A DNA stretch of 64,000 nucleotides from Powellomyces hirtus. Its lineage: Eukaryota; Chytridiomycota; Chytridiomycetes; Spizellomycetales; Powellomycetaceae. Where the stretch lies: positions 1,054,001 through 1,118,000 of the forward strand of contig JAHLKG010000001.1 in assembly GCA_025526995.1 (NCBI GenBank), read 5' to 3'. Shown here piece after piece: positions 43,676 through 52,802 of this stretch. Both the position numbers and the translations under genes were made by a program. The notes under the pieces are model-generated. The model searched no databases. It saw only the letters and a list, made by a program, of their open reading frames with translations, and was not told the DNA's origin. Numbering within the stretch: the stretch's first letter is position 1; every line of letters begins with the position of its first letter.

Positions 43676-46323
43676 ATGCATCTCCCATTGTCTCTGCCGT
43701 CGTGCGCAGCTGCTCTTTCGATTCTTGTCACTGTGGTCTCAGCAGAGCCGTATGCTCCAGGCTACGAGCACGATGCAGATGCTGTCGGTCTTCAGACCCA
43801 TAACGTTCGTCGCATCTTGTTGGAGCGGGAGGCCCGACCTCACTTGTCATACCTTGAAGAATTGATGCAGGACAGAGAGTAAGTTTGCAACTTGTCTCTT
43901 TGCATATGCTTTTATCTGCCAATTTTTGACTGTTGTCTTTGGCATATGTCAGCGCGGTCCGTGCAAAATATCGAAACCACCCGCTGGTTGCTGCTCGTCC
44001 CGTCTCCAATGCGTACGCTCAAACACATGACCCAATTGGCGACGTATTGAATACGATTGAGGACAAAGTACACACATGGAAGAACAAAGGACCGCACCTG
44101 GCCGCGACACAACCGCATTACGAGCAACAACAGCCCGAATCGAAGCATGCTTTTCCTAAACCGGATGAAAAGTCTGAACACAAGCCCAAGGAGGAGAATT
44201 CTAACCCAAACAACAAATATGAAGAGAAGCCGAAGCCGGAGCACCCCAAACTTGATGACAAACCAGAGTACAAGCCTGAATATACCCGTGATCCCAAACC
44301 TCACAAACCCGAACCAACACCAGAGTACACGCCAGCGTCCAGGCCACAGAAGCCGGAGCCCAAACCAGAGTATACCGGTGAGCCTAAACCGCACAAACCG
44401 GAACCGACACCAGAGTATACTCGTGAGCCGAAACCGGCGTATACGCCTGAAGCCAAACCTCACAAGCCTGAATACAAACCAGAGCCTGAGGAACCTTACC
44501 CTGAGCAGGAACGCAAAGAACCCGAGTACAAGCCCGAGCCGAAGCCAAAAAAGCCGACCTACAAACCCAAGCCGAAGAAACCAAAAGGACCTATTGCTGT
44601 CGACGCTGGAGACGATCCTTTCGACTTCATCGGCAGCGTCGAAATTGGCACTCCTCCGCAGAAGTTCAAATTTCGCTTCGATACGGGCACACAACTTTCG
44701 TGGGTGAAGGAAGCCGTCTATGACGGAGACTCAGACGGATATTCTCACAAGACTCCCACTCCCGTGAGCGGGTTTGATCCTAGAAAGTCTCGCACATGGA
44801 GGTCAAGTGAAACCACCGGCGCTGATGACAACTACGGTTACGGCAAAACGTCCGCCAAAGTGAAAGAAGGCACAGACAAAGTCACCGTTGGCGGCGTCAC
44901 AGCAACGATCACGTTGAAACTGCGAGACCAAGCGGAAATCGACAGCCAAGACAAGGTCGACGGCCATTTCGGTCTGTCGCTTCGCACTGCCGACGTCCCT
45001 GAACCGTGGCTCTACCAAGCTGTTCAGAGTGGACAGTGTGACCCGATCTTTGCTTTGACACCAGCCCCAAGAATTGCTCCCGAGACCAAATATGATCCGC
45101 CCTCAGCAGCTGGAAACTACAGCCGGAGAAACTACGAGGAGGAATCTTACAGCAAACCGAAGCCTAAGCCGAAGCCTGCGAAGGCTCAGCTCTCAATTTG
45201 CGGTTATGACGGTGCTATACCTTCGCAACTGAACCAGATCACGCAAAGCGGTCAGAATCTAGGGTATGTCGGAGGTTGAGAACTCGTCATACATGGCCAC
45301 AACTTGCTCAATACAATATGCAGATTATGGCAAATTCAGTTTCAAAAGCTGACAGTAGGAAGCTCGATCGTTCCGCTCGTTGCAAAAGCATCTAATCCAG
45401 TGGACAGCTATGAAGAGCCTTCCGACACCTATGGAGAGGCCTCGGGAAGCTATGCCAAGCGTTCTGACTCATACGAGAAGCGTGACGACAGTTATGAGAA
45501 GGTGGACGAATCCATCGATGCAGTAGTTGACAGCGGGTCGCCTTTCATTTTACTTCCGAAGGTAGCAGCTGACAAGGTGCACAAAATTATCGGAGCCATC
45601 TGCCCAGGCGAGCAGGAGACCTATGCACCTCCTGAGGAGGATTATGGATATGAAAATCCCGACACCTACGAGAACGGATATGAGGAATCTTACAAAGATA
45701 CAAACTATGATTCTGAGTATGACTCGTATGACTACGACGAAGAGGACGGTGGATATGAGTATGAGGATTACGGTAACTACAAGCGCGGGGACCTTCACAC
45801 ACGGTCTCCCAAAACCAACGAATCCCCCAGCGGCTTCTTTGGCTCGCGCAATGGAGTTGTCAAGCATGATTTGTGCACCGTCCCTTGCTCCAACGTCCAC
45901 AAGCTCCCGAACATAACGTTCACGTTCTCAACTGGCGACCATCATCTGGTTCCGAAAGCCTACATCCAACGAGGACCAGATGAACACGGTGTTGAGAAAT
46001 GCTTCTCGGCTTTCTCTACTTTTGACTTTGAGACCGATGAGGGCAAGGCAGTAAAAACGCATGCGAAAGATCAAGGCGAGCGTTTGGCTGTTCTAGGTCA
46101 GTTGCGTCAAGTTTTGTTGATAGGTTTTTAAATGTTATGCCTAATGAGATCTATATTGTTCACAGGGACCGCTTTTACGCAGATGTACTCGTCAATCTTC
46201 TACCTCGGCGATGTCGGCGGTGGACAGCACAACATGCTTGCTCGCCGTCAATCCCAGAATATCTCGCTGGGTCCTATCCCCGGTTTTATGTTTGTCATGA
46301 ATGACAACTTGTCGTGGGCCTGA
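43676..46323 (+). CDS. Secreted pepsin-family (A1) aspartic protease with long low-complexity inserts
   Basis: Four exons (43676-43878, 43953-45263, 45324-46096, 46166-46323) give 814 residues. A signal peptide (LPSCAAALSILVTVVSAEP) leads to a propeptide-like region and about 150 residues of Lys/Pro/Glu/Tyr repeats (units such as PEYTREPKPHKPEPT). The peptidase domain starts near residue 290 with FIGSVEIGTPPQKFKFRFDTG (DTG, first catalytic Asp); the second active site is AVVDSGSPFILLP near residue 573. A Tyr/Glu/Asp-rich insert of about 80 residues splits the second lobe. Two further Tyr/Ser repeat clusters precede the DSG. Both catalytic Asp residues and a flap-region tract are present, so activity is plausible. 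Repeats may tether it in the wall. Confidence 0.82.
44230..44580 (+). repeat. Degenerate coding repeat, Lys-Pro-Glu-Tyr type
   Basis: Units of about 13-20 residues built on PEYT.EPKPHKPEPT recur here within the protease gene. Nucleotide identity between units is partial. Confidence 0.75.
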
Positions 46324-46727
46324 TAGGATTTTAAAACATCCAGACATTTGTGCGCGCGAGAAAGGCGCATGTATATGTTCTTTAGTTCCCGCATTTCTTG
46401 CCCCCGTTCCTATTTCATACCAGATTCTATTCCGGGACTATATATCCCCATATAAGGATTAGAGGGTTTGCTGATTATTTTGCCCTTTATTCTTGAACTG
46501 ATATTCCGTAAATACATCAACATGTAGATACAGCTGCAGTTTTATATCAGTTGCTGTGCCACGAGTGTGATTGGAAATCGTCTCAATGCTCCAGGACAGA
46601 CAAATCAAATTCCAATGACGAATGTTTGGGATGGGGCAAACAGTGGGGAAGAGTGAGAGGTTGGGGGGATGTGAGGGTTCGCATGTGGGCTTTGCAAGCA
46701 AATGTAACAAGACCGGTCCAAACATGA
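46324..46727. other. Intergenic between convergent genes
   Basis: About 400 bases with the protease 3' end and the 3' end of the ATS1-like gene. Nothing else seen. Confidence 0.4.
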
Positions 46728-47892
46728 TTACTGCACTGCTGGTTTTGTGAAGATGATAGAATGGCCATATCCACAACCAACCAACGTCACCGGGGCAGAC
46801 ATGACAATGGCCCGGGGCTCAAGCACATCCGCCGTATTCCCCACACCACAGTTTCCATGCTCGTTCCAACCCCAAGCGTAGCAAGTTCCCGTCGCATCAA
46901 GTCCAAGTGCGTGCTCGGATCCACACGCAATCTGCTGCACGTTGGTCAAAGATGTGGAACGCGTTGGCGATGCGCAGATGGAGGCAGGAGGAATGGCAAG
47001 CTGTGCATGGTCGTTGCGGCCCCATCCTGTGACCGTTCCGCTATACGTGTCCAAGAACCCGGAAAAGCTCCATCCGGCAAATATAGTGCGAACCGCCCCG
47101 TCCTTGGTCGCAGGAATTTGGTTTGAGGTAATGGTTTTGTCGGTCCCACTCAACTGCCCATGTCGATTGCGTCCACAACACACTAGTACACCGTCCGTGT
47201 TCAGGTACACAGTGTGATACTGCCCGCACGCAACATCCACCGCATTAATGGGAACTCTGACCGGATCGAATATGATGCCAGCAGCGGACTTGGCAACGAG
47301 CCCCACCTCGCCATGCCTGTTGGAGCCCCACGCCCACACCTCTCCGTCTTCTGTCACAACCATAGTGAAGCGCATCCCGCACGCAACTTTCTTTACATTC
47401 CCAGGAAGTCCAGGGACTTTTGTTGGCTGATGCGTGCTAGAGACGGGTGCTCCGACACCCAACTGCCCGTACTTGTTAGACCCAAACACGTAAACTTCCC
47501 CGCTGCCAGTCAGGACGGCCGTATGGTCCCACCCACATGATACCCCAACAGCTCCATCGATCCCTTTCACGCGTGTGAAGACCAGTCGATCTTCAGACTC
47601 GGCAAGACCTATCTGCCCAACATCGTTTCGGCCGCTGCTGAAGACCTCCCCTCGCGATGTCACAATGACACTGTGATTTGCACCGCCGGAGATGGTTACT
47701 GGTATCGGTTCTATTGTGCTGCCATGAGCATCTTGGAAGATGGATCGCGTGGGAACATGCGCGTCATCCCTTGTTCCCACTCCTAGTTGGCCATGTGCAT
47801 TCGAGCTGCAGTTTTGACAGGTTGGGTTGGTTGACGTTTGACACGAGGTTTGTGGTTTTGCCCCTTGCTCACCCGAAAGCCCAGAGCGACAT
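46728..47892 (-). CDS. ATS1: RCC1-repeat protein, ATS1-like
   Basis: Two exons (47873-47892, 46728-47805) join GG to C to give 365 residues starting MSLWAFGSNAHGQLGVG. At least six RCC1 blades follow, each with a Gly-rich turn and Cys-Gly-x-x-His. The C-terminal AWGWNEHGNCGVGN and the final VGCGYGHSIIF resemble the end of yeast Ats1 and fit it better than RCC1 itself, which lacks this layout. Ats1 acts with Dph3/Kti11 in wobble-uridine and diphthamide modification; I infer that role only by similarity. SERGEF-like proteins are the alternative. The 7-codon first exon is essential for blade 1. Confidence 0.72.
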
Positions 47893-48781
47893 TCGTTGCT
47901 TGCCCTTCTTGGCAGGAGAAAAAGGTTTGCGCAAAGACAGAATTGAGGGGTGGTGGCGCAGGCGACGCGATGATGAGGGGTCTACCAGGTTTTTCTTTGT
48001 TTTTTCTTGGAATGTTGGTTTGACATTTGACGTGGTGGAAGTGCAAACCTTGAAGACGACGAAGACGGTATGATTGAGCTATTAAGAATTGCAAATGGCA
48101 TTTGGTTCAAAATGATGTGTCAAATCTATTTACAATAAAGATTGAGGGGTGGTAAGAAGCAGCGCACCGCCTGTGGTCAAATATCTTTCATCTGTCGATA
48201 TGTCATTGGCGGTCTGAGATACTCATGCGCATTCCTTAGTCCTCTCCGTTCGTTAGGACCTGGGGATATCTTTCTGTCCGTTATGTCCGGTTCCCACTAT
48301 TTAGCACTCGGCCATGTGCGTATAGATCCGGGCACTGTAGGTTGACCTTGACAGGAAAGGGAGGGTTTGGCTTGTGGGAGCGGAGGGACGGAAGGGACGT
48401 GTCAAGGAGGAGACGCGTTCGGCCGGCAACGCTTCGAAAGTGTGATTACTGTCGCAGTTACCTGAAAAGACAGAATTACCTTTTGTTTTCCTCGAAGAAA
48501 GATGTCTCCTCTCCAGATTGGTCCTCGTGGGCAGTCCTTAGTCCCTTGCGCTCCTTCTCCTTGGTTGGGGTTTGAAGCTGCGCATTCACGAGGTGTCTTT
48601 TTTCTCCTAACTCCCATCGATGAGCTTCCGGAGTTTCCCCACATAAAAGGAAATCGGGCTCGAGTTCCCGCCACCTGTCATTACATCCAGCATCTCTCTT
48701 TCACCGTCGGCACTACCCTCAGAACACTTCCTCTCAATCACATCACTCTTTGTTCTCATCAACTATCATCACTCATCAACC
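47893..48781. other. Intergenic, divergent
   Basis: About 890 bases carry the promoters of the ATS1-like and mucin-like genes. Open frames here are shadows or low-complexity, and no gene is supported. Confidence 0.4.
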
Positions 48782-49606
48782 ATGAAGATCACCTTCCTCA
48801 CAATCGCTCTCGGCCTTCTAAGCAGCGGCCTTGTCTCTGCCCAAGGCGACGAGACAGACGAGACAATCTCCGCAACTGCATCAGGCACCTCAACCACCGC
48901 TTCTGCATTCGCAACGAGCGCGGGAGGCACGACCACCACTTCTGCATTCGCCACGAGGACGGGTGTCACGACCACCGCTTCTGCATTCGCAACGAGCGCG
49001 GGAGGCACGACCACCACTTCTGCATTCGCCACGAGGACGGGTGTCACGACCACCACTTTGACATTCGCAACGAGCGCTGGAGTCACGACCACCGCTTCGG
49101 CATCCGCAACGAGGACGGGTGTCACGTACACCACTTCTGCATCCGCAACCAGTGCGGGAGCCACGACCACCGCTTCTGCATCCGCAACGAGGACGGGTGT
49201 CACGTACACCACTTCTGCATCCGCAACCAGTGCGGGAGCCACGACCACTGCTGCCGCCACAGCCACCGCCACCGCTTCCGTGAGAACCACCGGTGCCGCA
49301 TCGAGCAGCGTCACGGCTACTAGCTTTCCCGTTCCCACTAGCAGCCTGGTGACCGTAATCCGCGGTATCAGTTCGACCGCAATGACAGGCCTCCCTACCT
49401 CTACTGCCAGCATCGTCTCATCCGTGTTCGTTCCGCCTACTCCGATGGCCACTCCCATCAGGCAGATTCCCGCTTCGAGCCGTGCCAACACTGCCCAAAC
49501 GCCAACCTCACTTCCTGGCGATTTCAACAACAGCGGGGACTTGCTGCACGGGATGGTCTCCTTTGCTGCTTTCCTCACGGCGGTGGCTGCATTGATTGGC
49601 TTGTAG
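48782..49606 (+). CDS. Mucin-like Ser/Thr/Ala repeat protein, probably GPI-anchored
   Basis: A single exon encodes 274 residues. Residues 1-20 form a signal peptide (ITFLTIALGLLSSGLVSAQ). Nine tandem 13-residue units of the type ASAFATSAGGTTT follow, dense in Thr/Ser and likely O-glycosylated. A 100-residue Ser/Thr/Pro region leads to NNSGD and a terminal hydrophobic helix (MVSFAAFLTAVAALIGL), the layout of a fungal GPI-anchor signal. It is a cell-surface or wall protein by design; a specific ligand cannot be told. Repeat number probably varies among strains. Confidence 0.8.
   Translation: MKITFLTIALGLLSSGLVSAQGDETDETISATASGTSTTASAFATSAGGTTTTSAFATRTGVTTTASAFATSAGGTTTTSAFATRTGVTTTTLTFATSAGVTTTASASATRTGVTYTTSASATSAGATTTASASATRTGVTYTTSASATSAGATTTAAATATATASVRTTGAASSSVTATSFPVPTSSLVTVIRGISSTAMTGLPTSTASIVSSVFVPPTPMATPIRQIPASSRANTAQTPTSLPGDFNNSGDLLHGMVSFAAFLTAVAALIGL
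48899..49249 (+). repeat. Nine tandem 39-base coding units
   Basis: The array is exactly nine times 39 bases. Copies alternate between two sub-types (with CGAGCGCGGGAGGC or CGAGGACGGGTGTC cores), which suggests a 78-base higher-order unit. Confidence 0.95.
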
Positions 49607-49806
49607 CTCCCGTTGTTATTTCCTGCTTGGCGTACATATTGTTTGACGTATAAAGGCATATCGTGTAGCAAACAAAGAGCGGGACTAGGACTTGTACAGC
49701 ACATATAAGACATTTCACTATAGCATTGTATTTGGGTGTGCGACACTAGTTTAGATGTATTCAGTATTGCAAATATATCGCTCTACATTGGTTACCAAAA
49801 TTAAGG

Positions 49807-51996
49807 TCATTGTTGTTTACACTCGGATTCCTGAGCCTGCTTCCGTTTTACGAACACTTGTGTTGGCCCAGATGTCTTTGAATGAGGCCGGAGTTTATTT
49901 GGTGGATGATCCTTCCGCGGCTGCTCTGAAGGAGTTGTGTTTCCAACGCCAGATGTGCCTAATGGAGTCATCCTCACAAGGGGAGGTGGTACTGGCGTGC
50001 CAGCAGATTCAGGGCTATGCATCGTAGCGGTAGCGACTGGAGTGGGAGATACAGGGGAAGCAGCTGTCTGTGCTTTCGTTGACGAGAAGGAGGGTGACGC
50101 GGTGGACGTAGTGACACTAGTATCTACACTAGCATCATGCTGCGGCATATCTGTTGCTACATTCTCTTTGTCGCACATGTCTGGACTCCGAAGGGGGTAA
50201 GAAAGTGCATCGTCCCGCACGGTGTCACTTATGCTTTTGGTATCAGTTTGGGTCCCGGCCTGCGAGACATGCTGACCATGTATCGTTTGTACTTCCACAC
50301 TCTTGGTGACGGGAATTGGCAGTTCCTCGGCGGTGATACTGGTATTGGGGTCTTCATGGAGTCTCTGCCTTTCACGCTGTTGCTTTGCTCTAGCTTTCGC
50401 TTCCTCGAGATCGAATCGGATTTGCGCATTGACAGCCTTCAGCCGCTGCAATTCCTCCTCCCGTTCCCTCAGGAGCGCTTCAACGCTGCGGAGCTTCTCG
50501 GTCTCGAAAGACTTCAACATCCGTAACGTGCGCAATTCGCGCTTGCTTTCATCATGTTCGGTCGTCAGCTGCGCGACGCGGAGCCGGAGGCATTCGAGTT
50601 CGACTTCATAGTCCGCTTGCGATTCGCCGCTCTGTACTCTGCCCGATCCGCCCACATTCCCTATAGGCTGGAAATCCGTGCCCAGATCCTTTTCCAGCAG
50701 CGTAATTTTGTGCTGCAGTTCTTGTCGCTCGCTTTCAGACTGGCCAAGCGCTTCTTCCAATAACCGCACTCTCAGCTCCCCTTCACGTGCGTTAGTAAGC
50801 TGCGTCAGTCTCGAGATATGGTTTCGCATCCGCTCTTGCTGATGGATGGTCATCGAGTGTGCTTTCATGAGTCCCGCGTGCTTTTGAGACAAGCTGACAT
50901 GTCTGGTCTCGAGTTCCTGTCGCCTGTCTTCCACCTCGCTAAAAAGTGTCCGATCGCCGACATCATTCGCACCGTCTGGTTTAGGCTCCAGAACCGCGAG
51001 TCGTGCTTCCAGTTTGCCAATCATATCACGCGCAGATTCCAGATCCCACAACAGTTCGTCGTTTCGAGCAATCTGTCGTTCACTTTCCCCGCGAATATCT
51101 TCCGTCATCGCTTCGAGCTCCTCGCATCTCTGGATCGTGATCTCACGATCCTGGACAGCGCAAGAGAGCTCAGCCTCCATTTCCGCACGCGCATGCGTGA
51201 GTTGCACCACAGCATCTTCCAATGCGCGCGTGTGGTCCCTCAGCTCCGAGAGTTCTTCAAGCTCTTTGTCTCGGTCGCCGCTTTCTTTCACTTTTCTCGC
51301 AAGATCGCCTTTTTCTTTAGCGAGTTTCTTTTTCTCCTCGTCCAGTTCTTGGCATCTTGACAATGCACTGTCAAGATCCCGGGTAGCTACTTCCAGCTCG
51401 CCTTCCAATCGTAAGGCCCGCCGTTCGTTGCCCCGGTCTGCTTCCTGAGCGCTTCGCACGTCCTGCCGAACTCTATCCAGCTGCGTCTGCAGTTCTATAA
51501 TGGTCGCTTCCAAATCAGCTGTCCGTGCCGCTGCGGTAGCTTCAACTGCCTCGACGCGACGTTTCGCGTCCGCGGAACTGAACAGCAGAGAATTGGTTGT
51601 CTGAGTAGGGGAGGAGAATGATATTGAAGTGCTGCCACGTAGTGGTTGCGTGTGATCTTCATGATGGTCGTGTGTTTGGCCGCCTGCGGCAGCTACAGCG
51701 GCTGCAGCCCTGGATTGGTATTCGGCGAGCAGTCGGGCGCATTCGAACTTCAACCGCTCGTTATCTTCCAGCAGTGACGAGCCCAGCTCTGCCGCCATTA
51801 CGAGATCGCTGTCCTTCTTTTCCAAAGATTCATCTTTTTCTCTCAGACTCCTCAAAGCCTCTCTAAGGCATTGTCTCAGCTCTTGGTTCGTGGCATCAGG
51901 GGCGGGACTGGCGTAAGCGGTACGATACGGCGCAGGGGAATGACAGTACGGGGAGCTGGGGTACCGTTGAGGAGTGAGGGAGTTTCGGTCTGGCAT
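49807..51996 (-). CDS. Long coiled-coil protein with a CC1 box, dynein-adaptor-like
   Basis: A single frame encodes 729 residues from the ATG at 51996; the frame also runs upstream, where an ATG at 52050 is possible. Near residue 70 is VMAAELGSSLLEDNERL, which fits the CC1 box (Ala-Ala-x-x-Gly-x-x-Leu-Leu) of BICD, Spindly and HAP1-type dynein activating adaptors. About 400 residues of heptad coiled coil follow with Gly/Ser breaks, then a Ser/Thr/Pro-rich tail with several basic clusters. CC1 boxes bind dynein light intermediate chain, and such adaptors link dynein-dynactin to cargo. The cargo end is not identifiable here. The assignment rests on the single short motif and overall layout. Confidence 0.65.
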   Translation of the reverse strand: MPDRNSLTPQRYPSSPYCHSPAPYRTAYASPAPDATNQELRQCLREALRSLREKDESLEKKDSDLVMAAELGSSLLEDNERLKFECARLLAEYQSRAAAAVAAAGGQTHDHHEDHTQPLRGSTSISFSSPTQTTNSLLFSSADAKRRVEAVEATAAARTADLEATIIELQTQLDRVRQDVRSAQEADRGNERRALRLEGELEVATRDLDSALSRCQELDEEKKKLAKEKGDLARKVKESGDRDKELEELSELRDHTRALEDAVVQLTHARAEMEAELSCAVQDREITIQRCEELEAMTEDIRGESERQIARNDELLWDLESARDMIGKLEARLAVLEPKPDGANDVGDRTLFSEVEDRRQELETRHVSLSQKHAGLMKAHSMTIHQQERMRNHISRLTQLTNAREGELRVRLLEEALGQSESERQELQHKITLLEKDLGTDFQPIGNVGGSGRVQSGESQADYEVELECLRLRVAQLTTEHDESKRELRTLRMLKSFETEKLRSVEALLREREEELQRLKAVNAQIRFDLEEAKARAKQQRERQRLHEDPNTSITAEELPIPVTKSVEVQTIHGQHVSQAGTQTDTKSISDTVRDDALSYPLRSPDMCDKENVATDMPQHDASVDTSVTTSTASPSFSSTKAQTAASPVSPTPVATATMHSPESAGTPVPPPLVRMTPLGTSGVGNTTPSEQPRKDHPPNKLRPHSKTSGPTQVFVKRKQAQESECKQQ

Positions 51997-52802
51997 ATGG
52001 CATAGAGTACTATGTAGTAGGCGAAGCTGACCGTCCGCCAAGGCCGGCATAAGGGGAAAAAGAAAGAGCCAAACAGATAGGTACACGTTCCTTGTCCGAA
52101 CGCTGATTATGTAACCAGCAGCGATTCGGACACCCGATCCTCATTTCAGTCCACATATTCATTGCTGCGGAATTCGCGGAACTCGGCATGCCTATGCGGG
52201 TGCATGAAAAGGCACCAAGTTCAAACAGTTGAATCTGGGTAAAAAACTCCTTCCGCCCACTCCCTCGGATGCTGGAAAGAAAACAAAAATACACATAAGG
52301 AAGATATTGGTGTTTACGGAATGAATGTATTATAAACTAGTTGCAGTGCGGACCTCTGTTTGTGGTTACTACTTTCCGTTGGTAATCATAGTTTCGACTG
52401 CACTTCCTGCAAGCGGCCTTTACCCGTCACTTTCTACTCTCTGCTCCACGTGGAACGCCTTGCAAAGTTTTTGCCACCCCGTCACTTGTGTGAGACGCCA
52501 TGCATAGCTTTTGGCAGCGGCAACCATCTGAGCTCTTCGGTTTATCTAAAGACGCCATGCATAGTTCTTGCTAGCGGCTTCCACATGTCACTTTCTCCTC
52601 CGCGTGAGAACGCCATGCCTAAGTAATGGAGGTTGCCTCGTCGGAGAATTCAGATCACGTTACTGCACATTTCTCAACGATTACCAAAGAACCAGAGCAT
52701 GGAGTTTTTCTAGTAGGCATGTAAGACGCGTCGGACGCGTCCTCCTCGCGACTCTTCGCTCGCCCAAAGATGTGAATGTTTGAATGGGCAAAATCCTTTA
52801 CA
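51997..52802. promoter_or_regulatory. Divergent intergenic region with degenerate repeats
   Basis: About 800 bases between the CC1-box gene and RING1, containing four degenerate copies of a unit of about 65 bases at 52403-52625. No gene is supported. Confidence 0.4.
52403..52625. repeat. Four degenerate copies of a unit of about 65 bases
   Basis: Recurring blocks are GTGAGACGCCATGCATAG, TTTTTGCYAGCGGC and CGTCACTTTCTMCTC, repeated with drift at intervals of roughly 55-75 bases. It is non-coding. Confidence 0.6.

Noticed and set aside
48769..49746. Minus-strand Val/Ala-rich frame of 325 codons
   Set aside because: Reverse of the 39-base array. It lacks a signal peptide and other domain features.
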